Shown here: piece after piece, positions 46,269-59,576 of the stretch
Position numbering within the stretch: position 1 is the first letter of the stretch
How the letters are laid out: each line of letters starts with the position of its first letter
Assembly (NCBI GenBank): GCA_951213105.1
Contig: OX578147.1
Location: 128,112,322 to 128,176,321 of the forward strand
DNA length: 64,000 nucleotides
Direction: 5' to 3'
Source: Amaurobius ferox
Taxonomy: Eukaryota; Arthropoda; Arachnida; Araneae; Amaurobiidae
Program-made: the position numbers and the translations under genes
Notes under the pieces: model-generated
Seen by the model: the letters and a program-made list of their open reading frames with translations, nothing else
What the model was told of the DNA's origin: nothing
The model's database searches: none

Positions 46269-47189
46269 ATGTTTTTGAAGGGACGAATTGTTGCAATGCT
46301 GGAATCCGGTCGATCCCAAACCGAAGCGTCTCGAATTCTGAATGTGCCTCAGTGTGTGATCGCCAGACTGTGGTAGAGGTTCCAAACCGCGGGAGATCTA
46401 ACCCGACGACCAGTACCAGGTCGGCCAAGGGTAACAACCGCTCGGCAAGACTGATTTCTGGTGATAACTGCGCGACGTCAGAGGAACTGTCCTGCCAGAC
46501 AACTGAGTTCAGCTCTGACAGCTGTCACAGGAGTCACTGTTTCGAGACAAACTGTTTACAGGAGACTCAGACACGTTGGTCTCTATGCCAGACGACCCTG
46601 ATCCCCCTGATGTCTGCATAGAAACGCGCGCTTTTACAGTGGAGTTTGGAACATCGGCAGTGGAGTGGACAACAGTGGGGCAATGTCATGTGCAGTGACG
46701 AGTCCAGGTTTAGCCTGCACACTAATTCTCCTCGTATCACGATCTGGAGAGAACGTGGAACGCGTTTCCCCCCGGGAAACAGCACGAAAAGACAACTTTT
46801 TCCGTTTGTGGGAGCCAAGGTCTGGGCAGGCATCATGATGGACAGACCTCCACATCTTTGACACGGGGTTCGATCATTTTCCCGGCCGCCCACTTTGCTG
46901 CTCTATGTCCAAGGATGAGCCGGACGGTCTGGGTTTTCGACGGGGTTCGATCAAAAATACATCGGTTACCGGTCAAAAATACAGAGACGAAGTCCTTGAG
47001 CCTACTGTTCGATTGTTTCAAAGTGCTGTTGGTACTGATTTCGTATTCATGGTTAATGACGTGCCTCCTCACCGTGCGACCTTGGTCGACGATTTCCTTC
47101 AAACTGAAGATATCCAGCACATGCAGTGGCCTGCCAACTCTCCTGATCTGAATCCAATAGAGCATGTGTGGGATATGTTCGGGAGCCAT
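46269..47189 (+). pseudogene. Tc1/mariner-family transposase pseudogene
   Basis: The ATG at 46269 opens a helix-turn-helix region (KGRIVAMLESGRSQTEASRI) with nonsense codons after ARLW and ARQD, and stops near 46600. The core resumes in another frame with CSDESRFSLHTN (first catalytic Asp). A 63-bp foreign insertion with a 14-bp direct repeat (46863-46953) interrupts the coding region. Beyond it come RGSIKNTSVTG and the region where the second catalytic Asp belongs: it reads VNDVPPHRA, with Asn where QDNxxPH transposases have Asp. The third acidic residue is kept in SPDLNPIEHVWD, with 34 residues between the Asn and this Glu. The C terminus is replaced by a microsatellite. Confidence 0.85.
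46877..46939 (-). mobile_element. Mini-insertion, copy 2 (63 bp, 14-bp direct repeats)
   Basis: Flanked by ACGGGGTTCGATCA at 46863-46876 and 46940-46953. Read on the minus strand it starts CGAAAACCCAGACCGTCCGG and ends GCGGCCGGGAAAA, with a short A-run. Deleting the insert plus one repeat leaves the transposase frame open across the site, which supports a true secondary insertion. Confidence 0.85.
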
Positions 47190-47198
47190 CTTTCAGCG

Positions 47199-47701
47199 TG
47201 TGTGTGTGTGAAAGTATGTGTGTGTGTGTGTGTCAGTGAGTCTGTGGAGACGATAACTGACGAACGAATGGACCGATTCGAACCAAATTTGGTACAAAAA
47301 TCACAATCCGTAAACACTGGAAGCCTATTGCTTTTATATGCAATCGAATGTTAAGAACCCCCTAAATTTTCGAATGAAATTTTGAAAAAATCGTCAAAAA
47401 ATCAAAACCACTAATAAAGTTACGCAAATAGACATTTCTTATGTAATTTTTCATTAGAAAACGATTGACATAAATTTTAGAACGCTAAGATGAACCGTTC
47501 TCGAGATATTGTTCATTTTTTAAAAAAAATTATCAAAAAGTCATATAAAAAAAAATTCTTATTGAGAAACATGTTCACTTTTCATATGTAATACCATGCG
47601 ATAAATTAGGTTACATCATTCTCGTGTAACTAGCTCATTCCATTCATGAAAAAATATACTTTTAGTAATACTTTTGTGTTTGAACGCCAATAGTCATTTA
47701 C
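47199..47701 (-). repeat. Family B fragment fused to the Tc1 element
   Basis: Begins inside the GT microsatellite, then GTCAGTGAGTCTGTGGAGAC, ACGAATGGACCGATTCGAAC and so on to AACGCCAATAGTCATTTA. Both ends of the repeat are missing. Confidence 0.85.
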
Positions 47702-48427
47702 TACCTCGATGGTGGGATTAGACAGGAAAGAAGTGACCTTGCCTTCTGATTGGTTTTTCTGCAGGAAAAGTTCAATACAATCGTCGAAAGTAAAATGCAG
47801 CCGGATGCAGAAGTATGTGCAAGTATTATTTAATGGATTGAACACAAAAATAAAGTAAACTTCAGCTTAAAATAATGATTATAATAGAAACATCAAAAAT
47901 TTGAGAGTTTGAAATTATTTTTGACATACTTAAGTATATTCATAATAATTAAATTAATAATATATTAATAATAATGAATAACACACTAATAACAATTAAT
48001 ACTTATTAATAATAATTTAATTTAATAATACGAAATGAGTAATATGCAGCTAATATTGTCATTTTATTTAGTGAGATTTTATTTAGTGGCTCATGCAAAC
48101 GAACACGTTTTTGAATGCCTGGCTGACTGATAGTAATACATCAAAGATAACCCCTGTTCATAATATCAAGACGGCTACGAGCTTATGGTAACACATAAAA
48201 AACTGGACTGCCACATTCTATTAGGAGTAGCAAATCCCATAAAAAACAAATTTTGCCTTCTCTAATTCTTTCAGAAACTTATTAGCAATTCAACACAGTT
48301 AATGTTGGTGTTTATTTTAATGTTTCAGTATGATGGTTCATAAGTAAATTTTCCAAGAAATATACCCCCTTCTCCGTTGAGAATTGATAGTGTATACTAC
48401 CATTATTGTTTCGAGAATTATAATTAT
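47702..48427. other. Unassigned AT-rich stretch
   Basis: Includes an (AAT)-rich part at 47950-48030. No gene seen. Confidence 0.5.
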
Positions 48428-49222
48428 TACTTTCCTTGCAATACATGGTAATGTATAGGAAAAGTATTGGAATCATGCCGAAACTCGCAATTCGAGTTTT
48501 CGACGGATCTACACGTTTCGGGACCTATAGAATACGAAAATACTATTTTTAGCGCGACGTCTGTGTATGTCTGTCTGTCTGTGTGTCTGTCTGTGCAATG
48601 TATGTATCCACTCCAACTCAAAAACTAATGGATCGAATTTCATAAAATTTAGTAGATAAGTCACTTGGGTGTGACCCTGGTGCTGATTAGTTTTGGGTAC
48701 GATTCGGGAAAAAGAACCCGCCTTTTTTGCGAAATGGCAGGTAAAAATCCACTCTAGCTGAATGTATCCACTCTAGCTGAAATACTAATTGACTAACTTT
48801 TACAACATTTGGCAGATAAGTTACTTGTGGGATACTCTGGTGCTGATTAGAGTTTAGTACGATTCGGAAAAGAACAACCTGATTTTTTTACGAAATGGCC
48901 AGCAAAAATCGCCAAAATCTAAAAAAAAAGAGTACGTATGTTCAAATGTATCAATTAAATGCTTGTTTTATACGTAATTTTTTACGAGGAAAAGAATAAC
49001 AGCAAATCTATTACTCCAGGACTAACCGTTTTCGAGATATTTGAGATTTTTCGCATTTTTGTTATATCTGCCTTTGGAAAAATGTCCAATTACCAAATAA
49101 AAACAGAATGCAAATTTGGTGTTATTTTGTGCAATTAAACTCAATTTAATGAATTATTAAAGAAATAAAGAAAAAAAAATGAATTTGAGTCTACAGGGAA
49201 ACTCATGTGCTGCTCTCATCAT
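48428..49222 (-). repeat. Dispersed repeat family C, full copy
   Basis: Hairpin start TACTTTCCTTGCAATACATG, the tract GTCTGTCTGTGTGTCTGTCTG near 48570-48592, two GGTGCTGATTAG units, and an end like CTCATGTGCTGCTCTCATCA. Confidence 0.88.
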
Positions 49223-49281
49223 TTTTTTTTCTATTCTCTGCACAACAAGTACTTGTATACAATATGTAATTATATATGGAG

Positions 49282-49558
49282 TGTCAGATATGTTCTACAC
49301 TATGTTTAGAACCAATTGGACTTCCTAAGAGCCCTTGTTACAAATACTTAGATGCCTGTGCGCATCGAAGACCCCAGCACGGATACGAAACAGCAAAGCC
49401 AAATATGATCTTTAATTGTTAATATAAGTGTAAATATTCCATTGTACAGTTATCGTTGTCTATCCCCGCGTTTACCGTCGACGTCCAAATCCTCTGTAGT
49501 ATCAGCAGAGTTGGGTTTCTATAGCAGCAAACCCAGTGTGTCGGCCTCTAAGCTCGAC

Positions 49559-49559
<1 letters not shown>
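49282..49559. mobile_element. Candidate solo LTR (weak)
   Basis: 278 bp with inverted ends TGTC...GACA, then (AAT)n. Less AT-rich than its surroundings. No target duplication and no other LTR in the window, so this is only a suggestion. Confidence 0.3.

Positions 49560-49597
<38 letters not shown>
49560..49597. repeat. (AAT)n microsatellite
   Basis: About 12 AAT units. Confidence 0.95.
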
Positions 49598-49938
49598 TTT
49601 TTTATTTTAAATAATATTTTGAAAATCGTAAAATTCGTTCAAGTTCTAATCGCAAGAATTACTAAATATCCTTCCCAGTTCAAAGTTTCTCACAAAATGC
49701 ATCGGCACATAAAATTTGATATCGGCAGATGTAAGAGTTCTTATCGGTAGGGTATGCGTTCTTAAATAATATGTCTGCATCTGACATGGGCACAAATACA
49801 GAGAGGTAAATGCAAATAAACGGACATCTTTCGAATTGTGTTTGAAATGGATTAAAGCACGCTACTGGACTGAAGCGCTTTAAGCGCGCTGATCCGTTCA
49901 AATCTCGAATTCCAAAATTTTGAGAAAATAATACTTTT
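49598..49938. other. Unassigned stretch
   Basis: Nothing recognisable. Confidence 0.5.
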
Positions 49939-50650
49939 TACTTTCCCTGCAATACATGGTAATGTATAGAGAAAGTATTAGAATCATGTCGAAAATCGTA
50001 ACTCGAATTTTCGACGGATCTACACGTTTTGATACCTCTAGAATAGAGAAAAAAAACATTTTTAGCGTAACGTCTGTCTGTGTGTGTGTGTGCAAAGAAT
50101 GTATCCATTCTAACTAAAAGACTAACGGACCGAATTTCATAAAATTTGGTAGGTAAGTCCTTTGTGAGTGACCCTGGTTCTGATTAGATTTTGGAACGAT
50201 TCGGAATAAAAGAACCTGCCTGTTTCTGTAAAATTGGTTGCTTCAAAATTTAACTGTATCCACTGTAGCTGAAAAACTAATAGACCAAATTTTAGAAAAT
50301 TTGGTAGACAAGTCACTTGAGGATAACCCTAGTGCTGATTAGATTTTGGTATGATTAGGAAGAAAATAACCTGCCTTTTTCTGAGAAATGACCAGCAAAA
50401 TTCGTCAAAATAAAAAATAAAAAACCACGTCTGCTCAAATATGTCAATTAAATGCTTGTTTTATATTTAATTTTTGACGATGAATACAATAAGATCAACC
50501 TCATTATACTAGGAATAGCTGTTCTCGAGATATTTTAGTTTTTTGCACTTTCGATACGTCACCTTTGAAAATAAGTCCAGCTACCAAATGAGAATTGTTG
50601 AACAAAGAAAGAGAACGTGAATATGAGTCTGCAGGGAAAGCACAGCAGAT
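49939..50650 (-). repeat. Dispersed repeat family C, full copy
   Basis: TACTTTCCCTGCAATACATG hairpin, GTCTGTCTGTGTGTGTGTG near 50071-50091, repeated GGTTCTGATTAGATTTTGG unit, and end CAGGGAAAGCACAGCAGAT. Confidence 0.88.
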
Positions 50651-50997
50651 TTTTTTATAATACAATAGTGGGAGCAAATAAATATAAATGCTTTACAAAC
50701 ACTTTAGATAATTTTGGAATTGTGGAAGAAAAGGAAGAGATCGCGGAAAACCGCCCACCCAGCTCGTTCTAAATGCGCATTTCATTTGCGGTTACCGTGA
50801 AACAAATCAAATACGTCCTCATTTTAAAGTGCTTCTTTTGTGTTGCATTGAAAACTGGTTTTTAGCGCTTTCTGATTTTTCATATATTTTTTTCTTTTTG
50901 TTACATTTCCGTATAGGGGGGGGGGGGTATGACTGGTTTTTTTTTTTCAAAATTCAAGATTTAAAAAAATAAACCTGTTAAGGCCCCTCTCGTTAAA
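50651..50997. other. Unassigned stretch with poly-G
   Basis: A G10 run near 50920 and an adjoining T-run. No gene seen. Confidence 0.5.
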
Positions 50998-51959
50998 CAA
51001 GAAATATCAATAATTGATTATGAAACGCTTTCCAATTCAAATGCAATTTTATTTAAACATCTCTAAAATGCGATACATTCAGCGCTGACATATTTTAAAT
51101 TATCACCGTACTGCAATAGTTTATTATATTTGAAAGCTTAAAACTTCGCAAAAAAATGAACTCTATTCAAATGACGTTATCGAAATATAAATCGTCTAGC
51201 TCTCTATGTAAAATCAGATAATATTTCATTCATACACTTTTATTCCAGACTTCAGAGTTAAATAATTTTGCGTGAAAAAAAAATCAAATCAGCAATTCTT
51301 ATACAACTCATCTTACTTGTTTTCACACTGCATCTATTAAAATTAGACTTCGTTGTAGAAATTATCAAATTTTGATGATCATTTAAATTCAAAAATATTG
51401 TAATAGCGTTGGCGCAAAATATCGATGCACAGAAAATACATAAAAATAAAGCGATTTTGGGACGGATGCAACACTAAATATAAATTTAAAAGAATTCTAA
51501 AAATCACGATTTTGACACTTGGAAAAAAGATGGATGCCATATTTTATTTTGAAGTGGGTCACGTGATTTCTTCATATCATATGGGTGTCATTATTATTTT
51601 AATGTTTATTTTAAAAATTACCCAACCTATTTTGCTGAAATTTTTTTTTATATATATTATGGGATAATTTGAATATTTCCTAAAACTTTCAAAGCAATTT
51701 GTGAATTTTAAATTCGCTTAAAAAATGTTTCGAAAATTAGATCCCAAAGGGTTCAATGTATTTCACTTTTTCAACCCGGGTTCAATTCAAAACTAATTGG
51801 GAGATATTATTCATTTACATTCCCATATGTACCACAGACCGTCTCAACAGCATACTAGAATTTCATTTTGATAAAGTCATTTTTACTGGAGTTATCGTAC
51901 GGACGGAAAGACAGAATGAATAAAGTCATAAACACTTTTCAACTATGTTATAAAGTGTT
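50998..51959 (+). repeat. Dispersed repeat family D, copy 1
   Basis: Contains GAAACGCTTTCCAATTCAAA, CATCTCTAAAATGCGATACA, GTGGGTCACGTGATTTCTTC and CCACAGACCGTCTCAACAGC, and ends in the hairpin AACACTTTTCAACTATGTTATAAAGTGTT (51931-51959). Non-coding. Confidence 0.85.
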
Positions 51960-52260
51960 AAAAACGGCTCTGTTCGAAAAATGATCTACTGCTTGTAAAT
52001 TTGTTCAACATTTGTTGTTTGCGTATTTCTTGCCTAGCGTATGTATTGTTCAACCGTGGCTGATAAACTAGTATCTGCAAAAAAGTCACGCATAAAAAAA
52101 GCCCACAAATATTAAACACCAAGGTTATTAAGTTTCCTCATAACTAGCCAACGTTAGTTGAAGAGTGTGTATTGTAGTTTTTTTTTGTTTTGTTTTGCAT
52201 ATTTCAGTTTGCTGCGGACTCATTCGGCTTAGCCTTCTGGAATTTAAGAAAACAAACAAA

Positions 52261-53515
52261 CAAGAAAGATCAATCATGCATAAAGCATTGATTATGAATC
52301 ACCTTCCAACTTCAATGCAATTTCATTTAAACATCTCTAAAATGCGATACATTCCTCGGTAATATTTTAAAAATTCTCACAATATTACATTAATTTATTA
52401 TATTTAAAAACTTAAAAGTTCATCGAAAAAAATGAACTTCATTCAAATGACTTCAATTAAATATAAATCGCCTGGCTCTTCGGTAATGTTTTTAACATTA
52501 TCATAATACTGCAATAATTTATTATATTTGAAAACTTCATCAAAAACAACTGAAATTTAGTCAAATGACGCCATCGAAATATAACACGCCTGGCTCTCTC
52601 TATAAAAGCAGCATTTCATTCATAAACATTTTCCCATTCATTTCATTCATCACAATACTATAATAATTTATTTTATTTAAAAACTTAAGACCATGGAGTT
52701 ACAAGTAATTAAACTCTATGCGTAAAACTTCATCGAAAAAAATCGTCCTTCTCTCTGTAAAATCAATGAATATTTCATTCATATCAGCTATGCAGACTCC
52801 ATGGGTTAAATATTTTTGCGTTAAAGCAATGTAGCAATTCTTGTCCAACTTATTCTACAAATTTTGCTGTTTACATTTTACATAAGTGAAAAATGAGCTT
52901 CGTTGTAGAAATAATCAAATTTGGATGATCATTTAAACTCAAATATATTGTAATTGCGTTGTTTCAGTATGTAGATGCACAGAATTTAAGTAAAAATAAA
53001 GCGGTTTTAGGACGGATAGAACACTCAATATGAATTAAAAAGAACTTTAAAAATCACGATTTTGAGACAAGGTGGAGATATCATATTTCAGTTTGAAGTG
53101 GGTCACGTGATCTCTTCATATAACGGTCACGTGATTGCTTCATATAAGAGGTGTAATTATTATTTTAATTTTTATTTTAAAAACTACTAAATTTATTTTG
53201 CTGAAATTTTTTTATATATTTTATGGGATAATTTGAATATTACCTAAAATTTTTGAAGCAATTTGTTAATTTTAAATCCGCTTAAAAAATGTTTGAAAAA
53301 TTAGGTCCCATAGGGTTCAATGTATTTCATTTTTTCAACCTGGGTTCAATCCAAAACTAATTAGGTGATATTATTCATTTATATTCCCATAGGTCCCACA
53401 GACCGTCTGAACAACATATTAAAATTTCATTTTGATAAAGTCATTTTTACGGCAGTTGTGCTAACGAACAGACAGACAGACAGAATGAACAAAGTTATAA
53501 ACACTTTTCTACTTT
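52261..53515 (+). repeat. Dispersed repeat family D, copy 2
   Basis: Starts CAAGAAAGATCAATCATGCA, itself able to pair with GCATTGATTATG. A block with TCATTCAAATGAC and ATATAAATCGCCTGGCTCT is repeated three times, making it longer than copy 1. GACAGACAGACAG near 53470; the terminal hairpin is only half present. Confidence 0.8.
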
Positions 53516-53518
53516 TTT

Positions 53519-53781
53519 GAAAAAGAAAAATAATATTTTAATGTGTTTAAAAGATATAATTTTTTTATATAAATTGTACTTTTAGAATATTATCGGTATC
53601 TGAACGGTACGCAAAAGTATATCTTTTTAATTTTGTGTTAACCGTGTTAAAAAAAGAAAAATAAGATTTTAATGCGTTGAAAAGAAATAATTTTTTTATA
53701 TAAATTGCACTTTTAGAATATTATCGATATATGAACGGTACGCAAAGCAAAAATATATCTTTTTAATTTTTCGCAATCTCA
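53519..53781. repeat. Tandem duplication, 2 x about 131 bp
   Basis: Both units contain TTTTTTTATATAAATTG, ACTTTTAGAATATTATCG and TGAACGGTACGCAAA. Confidence 0.85.
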
Positions 53782-54390
53782 TACTCTTGGGAGATATAAT
53801 AACGTTATCCGTTTAGAACTCAACTAATCACTGTCCAAATGGTTGCCCTCGAAAAAATAAACATATGACCAGTCGGGATATGAATAAAATTTAAAATGAA
53901 ATTTAGACTTGAAACAGCAAGTTTAGTGCTAATATGAAATCTACACCAGCAAGTTGTTTCAATTGCAGACTTGTCTTTGGTCATTTCAGCACCTTCGAAT
54001 ACAGAGGTTTGGAATGAGACCACATGTTTAAAATTTTACCCCTCTTCATAAACGCTCCCCCCCCCTCCCCTAATATTTTTTTGCAAATAAACTCTTTCAA
54101 TGCTCCAAAAAAACTCGAATGCTAAAAATTGGAGTGGACAAATGTGGGTATGACCATATACACAATTTATGCATGTGCAGGGTATTCATAATTAATTGTA
54201 GCTGATATTTTCTAAATAACGTTTATTTTCTATAATTGAACATAATTGTCAGTATATTCAATTTGTTTAATTTCTTATAAGAAGTAGAATCGCCGAAACC
54301 TTTGCTTGAGTTTCTATATGCAAAAGTAAAGTATAAGGCCTCCTGTACATATAGAGAATAAAAACTGCTCTCTAATCTTTAAGCATGAAA
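53782..54390. other. Unassigned stretch
   Basis: No recognisable gene. A C-rich run occurs near 54055-54070. Confidence 0.5.
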
Positions 54391-54393
54391 TCA

Positions 54394-54458
<65 letters not shown>
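54391..54458. repeat. (CA)n then (TA)n microsatellite
   Basis: CA units at about 54391-54426 pass directly into TA units. Confidence 0.95.
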
Positions 54459-55218
<760 letters not shown>

Positions 55219-55507
55219 TATTGAAACCCAATATATGTCAAAAATTGAAACCCGAAAAACAAATTGCTTTATGAATATAGAAAAATATAATTTTTCTAAT
55301 TATTAAAAATCGTTTAACTTTAATTAAATAAATTTTTGATATGGAAATGATATTCAAGATATTGAGGAGCCAGACAACTTTATAGTATTTTGCTGCCAAT
55401 CGAAAAATTAAACAATTTAAACATTTTCCCGAGCTTGGGAATTAGATTCCATATATTTTAACAAAATTTAGCATGCTACCAGAATTAAAACATGCGGGCC
55501 ATTTTCA

Positions 55508-56450
55508 ACACTTTACAACATAGTTAAAAAGTGTTTATGACTTTCTGCCTGTCCTTTCGCACGATAACTGCCGTAAAAATGATTTTATCAAAATGAAATT
55601 TTAGTATGTTGTTGAGACGGTCTGTGGGACATATGGGAATGTAAATGAATAACATCACTCAATTAGTTTTGGATTGAATTCGGGTTGAAAAAATGAAATA
55701 CATTGAACCCTATAGGATCTAACTCTTTAAACATTTTTTAAGCGAAGTTAAACACAAATTGCTTCGAAAATTTTAGGAAATATTCAAATTATCCCATAAA
55801 ATATATAAAAAAATTTCAGCAAAATATTTTCGGTATTTTTTGAAATAAAAATTAAAATAATAATTACACCCATAGAAGAGATCAAGTGACCCAATTCAAA
55901 ATTAAATATGGCGCCCTAATTTTTTTCCAGAGTAAACATCATGATTTTTAAAGTTCTTTTACTTTTATATTTAGTGTTGCATCCGCCCTAAAACAGCTTT
56001 ATTTTTGCTTTTTTTTGTGCATCTATATTCTGCGCCAACGCAATTACAATATTTTTGAGTTTAATTGATCATCAAACTTTGATTATTTGTACAACGAAAC
56101 CTAATTTTAATGGATGCAGAATGTAAACAAGTGAATGTAAAGATGAGTTGCATGAATTTTTTTCACGCAAAATTAACTCCCTAGTCTGGAATAAAAGTGT
56201 ATATATGAAATATTCACTGCTTTTGACATAGAGATCCAGATGATTTATATTTCGATGACGTCATTTGAATAAAATGAATTTTTTCGACGAAGTTTTAAGT
56301 TTTCATGTCAAATAAATGATTGCAGTTATGTGATAATGAAAAAAATATCACCGCTGAATGCATCGCATTTTAGAGATGTTTAAATAAAATTGCATTTCGG
56401 TTGGAAAGTGTTTCATAATCAGTGCTTTATGCATGATTGATTTTTCTTGT
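55508..56450 (-). repeat. Dispersed repeat family D, copy 3
   Basis: Starts with AACACTTTACAACATAGTTA...AAAGTGTT and ends GCTTTATGCATGATTGATTT then TTCTTGT. Opposite orientation to copies 1 and 2. Confidence 0.85.
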
Positions 56451-56924
56451 TATGTTTAAATCTGAGAGAATTTTTGATATCCAGAAAATATGTCAACAAC
56501 TTTGATTAAGTATGTAGATGTGACAAGTGTTCTTGCGAAGTGCGGGTGAAATGACTCGTTAAATATATAGATTTTAAAGAGTGTGAAAAAAATTATGCAT
56601 CTATCTGAAGTCGCTGAGTTATTAAAAAGTTCCAAAATAAGGTCACATATCGCACGTTGAACAGGTATACTTTCACTTTGAAAAGAATTTCATCGGGAAA
56701 ACTTATTTCATCGGGAAAGCATGTTTACGCAGAATGAGTGCGAACGTTGGTGAAATCGTCTCAGTCAGAGGCAAGGATTGGTTGAGGAACGTATTTCTCA
56801 CTTTCGTAACATTCTGTTTTTATAGCGGTAAAAATAGAAAAAAAAATCTTATATTTAGAGACGATAATAAATGATTTCCTCATAGAGCTTGTTAGCTCTC
56901 TCAGCATGTGGTACAGATGTAAAA
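56451..56924. other. Unassigned stretch
   Basis: Nothing recognisable. The phrase TTTCATCGGGAAAACTT is nearly repeated at 56690-56720. Confidence 0.5.
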
Positions 56925-57675
56925 ATCTGATGTGGGCAGCACATGACTTTCCCTGAAGACTTATATTCCCGTTCTCTTTTTTTAATTCAATTTAATTCAC
57001 TTTTAAATTAATTTTCTTTCTCATTTGGTAACTGGACATATTTTCAAAGGCGGCCCAGCGAAAATGCCAAAATACTAAAATATCTCGAGAACGGCTAGTC
57101 CTAGTGTAATCGGGTTAGTCTTAATCGTTTCATCGTTAAACATTACGTATTAAACAAGTATTTAATGGATATATTTGAGCATATACAGTTTTTTATTTTA
57201 GATTTTGACGATTTTTGAGGGTCATTTCGCAAAAAAGGCAGGGTATTTTTTTCCGAATCGTACCAAAATCTTATCAGCACCAGGGTAACCTACAAGTGAC
57301 TTGTAAAATTTCTACCCAATTTTGTAAAATTTGAGATATTAGTTTTTCAGCTAGAGTGGATACAGGAAATTTTTGCGGGTCATTTTGCAGAAAATAGCGG
57401 GTTTTTATTTGCGAATCGTACCAAAAACTAATCAGCACCAGGATCATACACAAGTGACTTACCTACCAAATTTTATGAAATTAGGTCCATTAGTTTTTGA
57501 GTTAAAATGGATACATACATTGCACAAACAGACAGACACACAGACGTCACGCAAAAAATAGTATTTTCGTATTCTAGAGGTCTCGAAACGTACAAATCCG
57601 TCGAAAACTCGAGTTCGGATTTTTGGCATGATTCCAATACTTTCCCTATACATTACCATGTATTGCAGGGAAAGT
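56925..57675 (+). repeat. Dispersed repeat family C, full copy
   Basis: 751 bp. ATCTGATGTGGGCAGCACAT start, two units with ATCGTACCAAAA and CAGCACCAGG, CAGACAGACACACAGACGTC, and hairpin end TACATTACCATGTATTGCAG then GGAAAGTA. Confidence 0.92.
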
Positions 57676-58995
57676 AAAAAAAAGTCGTCTGTGGTTTCAG
57701 TTTGATGGAATTAAAATGGTTTTACTTAAATCATATTTTATAACGCTTATAGGGCTTCCAGAACTACAAATTCTCACTTATTGTTTATAGCTGTCACTAG
57801 TTTTTAAGATATAAAGCATTACAAACTTAATAAACTTAAAATGTTCATACTTCTTCAACTTGACAAGATGAAGACTCGAAAACTACAAGAGCTTTATTAA
57901 AAATAAATATAAATTTAGAACTTTAAAAAATAAAGACAACCAAAAAATGTCTATTATTAAATGTCTCTAATTAAAATTTCCATCCACGACGTACACAAAG
58001 TCACAACCATAGCGCTTTCGGGCATTATTATGCATTTCATCAGTAGCAGAGTGAAAATGGGTGGGGAACATGAGCTTAAATACAAACGCGTGAGACGAAA
58101 TTTGCACATTAATCATTTTACATATTAAATACGATACATTAAAATAAAACCATGATTTAATTATAAAATGCAAAAGGAAAAAGTTCATAAATTACAGGGT
58201 CTCCAATAGACATGTCATCAAAAGCAAACGAAAACGGGTACTAAATATCCAGAAAATCACACAATGGTTTAACTTCGAAATTGACTTCGAATTAAAAATT
58301 AAAAAAATCATTTTTTCAAGTTGACAACAGATTGCTGACACTGATCAATTGGATTTCCTCATACTAAATTTCTTCATACACACTTTTGTCGCTTGATATT
58401 CATATCTATCTTTTATATAGTTTCGAAGATATTACGAGTGAACGTTAAAAAAAATAGCTCGTTCAGTTCTACAGGTTATAAGCATTACAAACATGAAAAA
58501 CGAAAAATTTACTACGTGTCAAACCCTTATATGATTTTCTGAATACTTAGTAGTTGATTTATTTTGCTTTTGACGACATTTTTATTGGTTACCGTTTATT
58601 TATTTATGAACCTCTTTCCTTTTATAGTATCTCTTGTATTTATAATTAACTTGCATTTTAAATGCCTCGTATTTAAAAATGTAAAAGGATTAATATGCAA
58701 ATTTTGTCTGGGGATTATGACCTGTATATAAGCACATGTTCGTCCCTTATTTTCATTTCTCCACTAATTAAGGGTATAGTAATGCCCGAAAGTGCTATGG
58801 CACCTTTTGCAAGCGCTTTTGGGGGAAAGCGCTATGGAAGAAGCATTGCACCTGGTGCAGTAGGTGCAATGTTTCTACCGGCAATTTCCCCAAACGCTAG
58901 CAGAATTTGATATTCGCACGTTGTTCTTCAAACGCCATTTCCGTTTTCGACGAACGCAAACGGCTACAGTTCACTGACACACATTGTCTGGAAAA
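57676..58995. other. Unassigned stretch, 1.3 kb
   Basis: The longest stretch with no repeat or gene assigned. The ATG frame at 58695-58910 (71 codons, less AT-rich, with the phrase AGTGCTATGGCACCTTTTGC) has no recognised domain; it is kept only as a possibility. Confidence 0.4.
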
Positions 58996-59108
58996 TCACC
59001 TGCTTTTTCCTTTTCACATCTCGCGTCACATGTGCCTCTACGCTACGGTAAAAAAATAGTTCCCCTCTCCTTCAATCAGGGTTGAAGATATCAGCACAGT
59101 CACCGAAC
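58996..59108. repeat. Fragment shared with 5496-5604
   Basis: CACATGTGCCTCTACGC, TAGTTCCCCTCTCC and GATATCAGCACAGTC, followed after about 30 bases by (TA)n. Confidence 0.7.
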
Positions 59109-59127
59109 TTTTTGATCCTACCTTGTA

Positions 59128-59129
<2 letters not shown>

Positions 59130-59158
<29 letters not shown>

Positions 59159-59241
59159 GCATATGTATATATATATATATATATAATATTAAGAGTTTGA
59201 AAATCCAATGATAGAGTAAGGAGAAGTTGCAACTTAAAGAA

Positions 59242-59275
<34 letters not shown>

Positions 59276-59530
59276 TATAAAAACGACAATCCACATATCA
59301 TAATAAAGGTGAAATGAGTATAGGCGCGATTTGTTGCTCTTTACACTCATCCCAAAATAACACACGGTTTGGAACTGCTTCGGGCTATCAGAGTTTCTGA
59401 GAGTGTTACCTAGGAATAAAAGCACGCTTTAACCAGGAATAGTCACAATCCCCCTAGACTTTACTGATACTCCGTTTGCACTCCTTTTAATATTATTCTG
59501 TTTTTACTTGTATTTTAGTGTTTCCTTATG

Positions 59531-59571
<41 letters not shown>
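59130..59571. repeat. Three (TA)n tracts with short spacers
   Basis: TA tracts at about 59130-59183, 59247-59273 and 59534-59571. The first spacer begins AGAGTTTGAAAATCCAATGA, the terminal phrase of the Naiad-like tail, cut short at about 40 bp. Confidence 0.8.

Positions 59572-59576
<5 letters not shown>

Larger units (their letters stand above)
45992..47198 (+). mobile_element. Second Tc1-like transposon, truncated on the right
   Basis: The left end is CACTCATGTTCAAAAGTTAA preceded by TA (45990-45991). The element runs through the broken transposase to 47198, where it stops abruptly in GGGAGCCATCTTTCAGC and continues as the GT microsatellite of a family B repeat. Confidence 0.78.
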
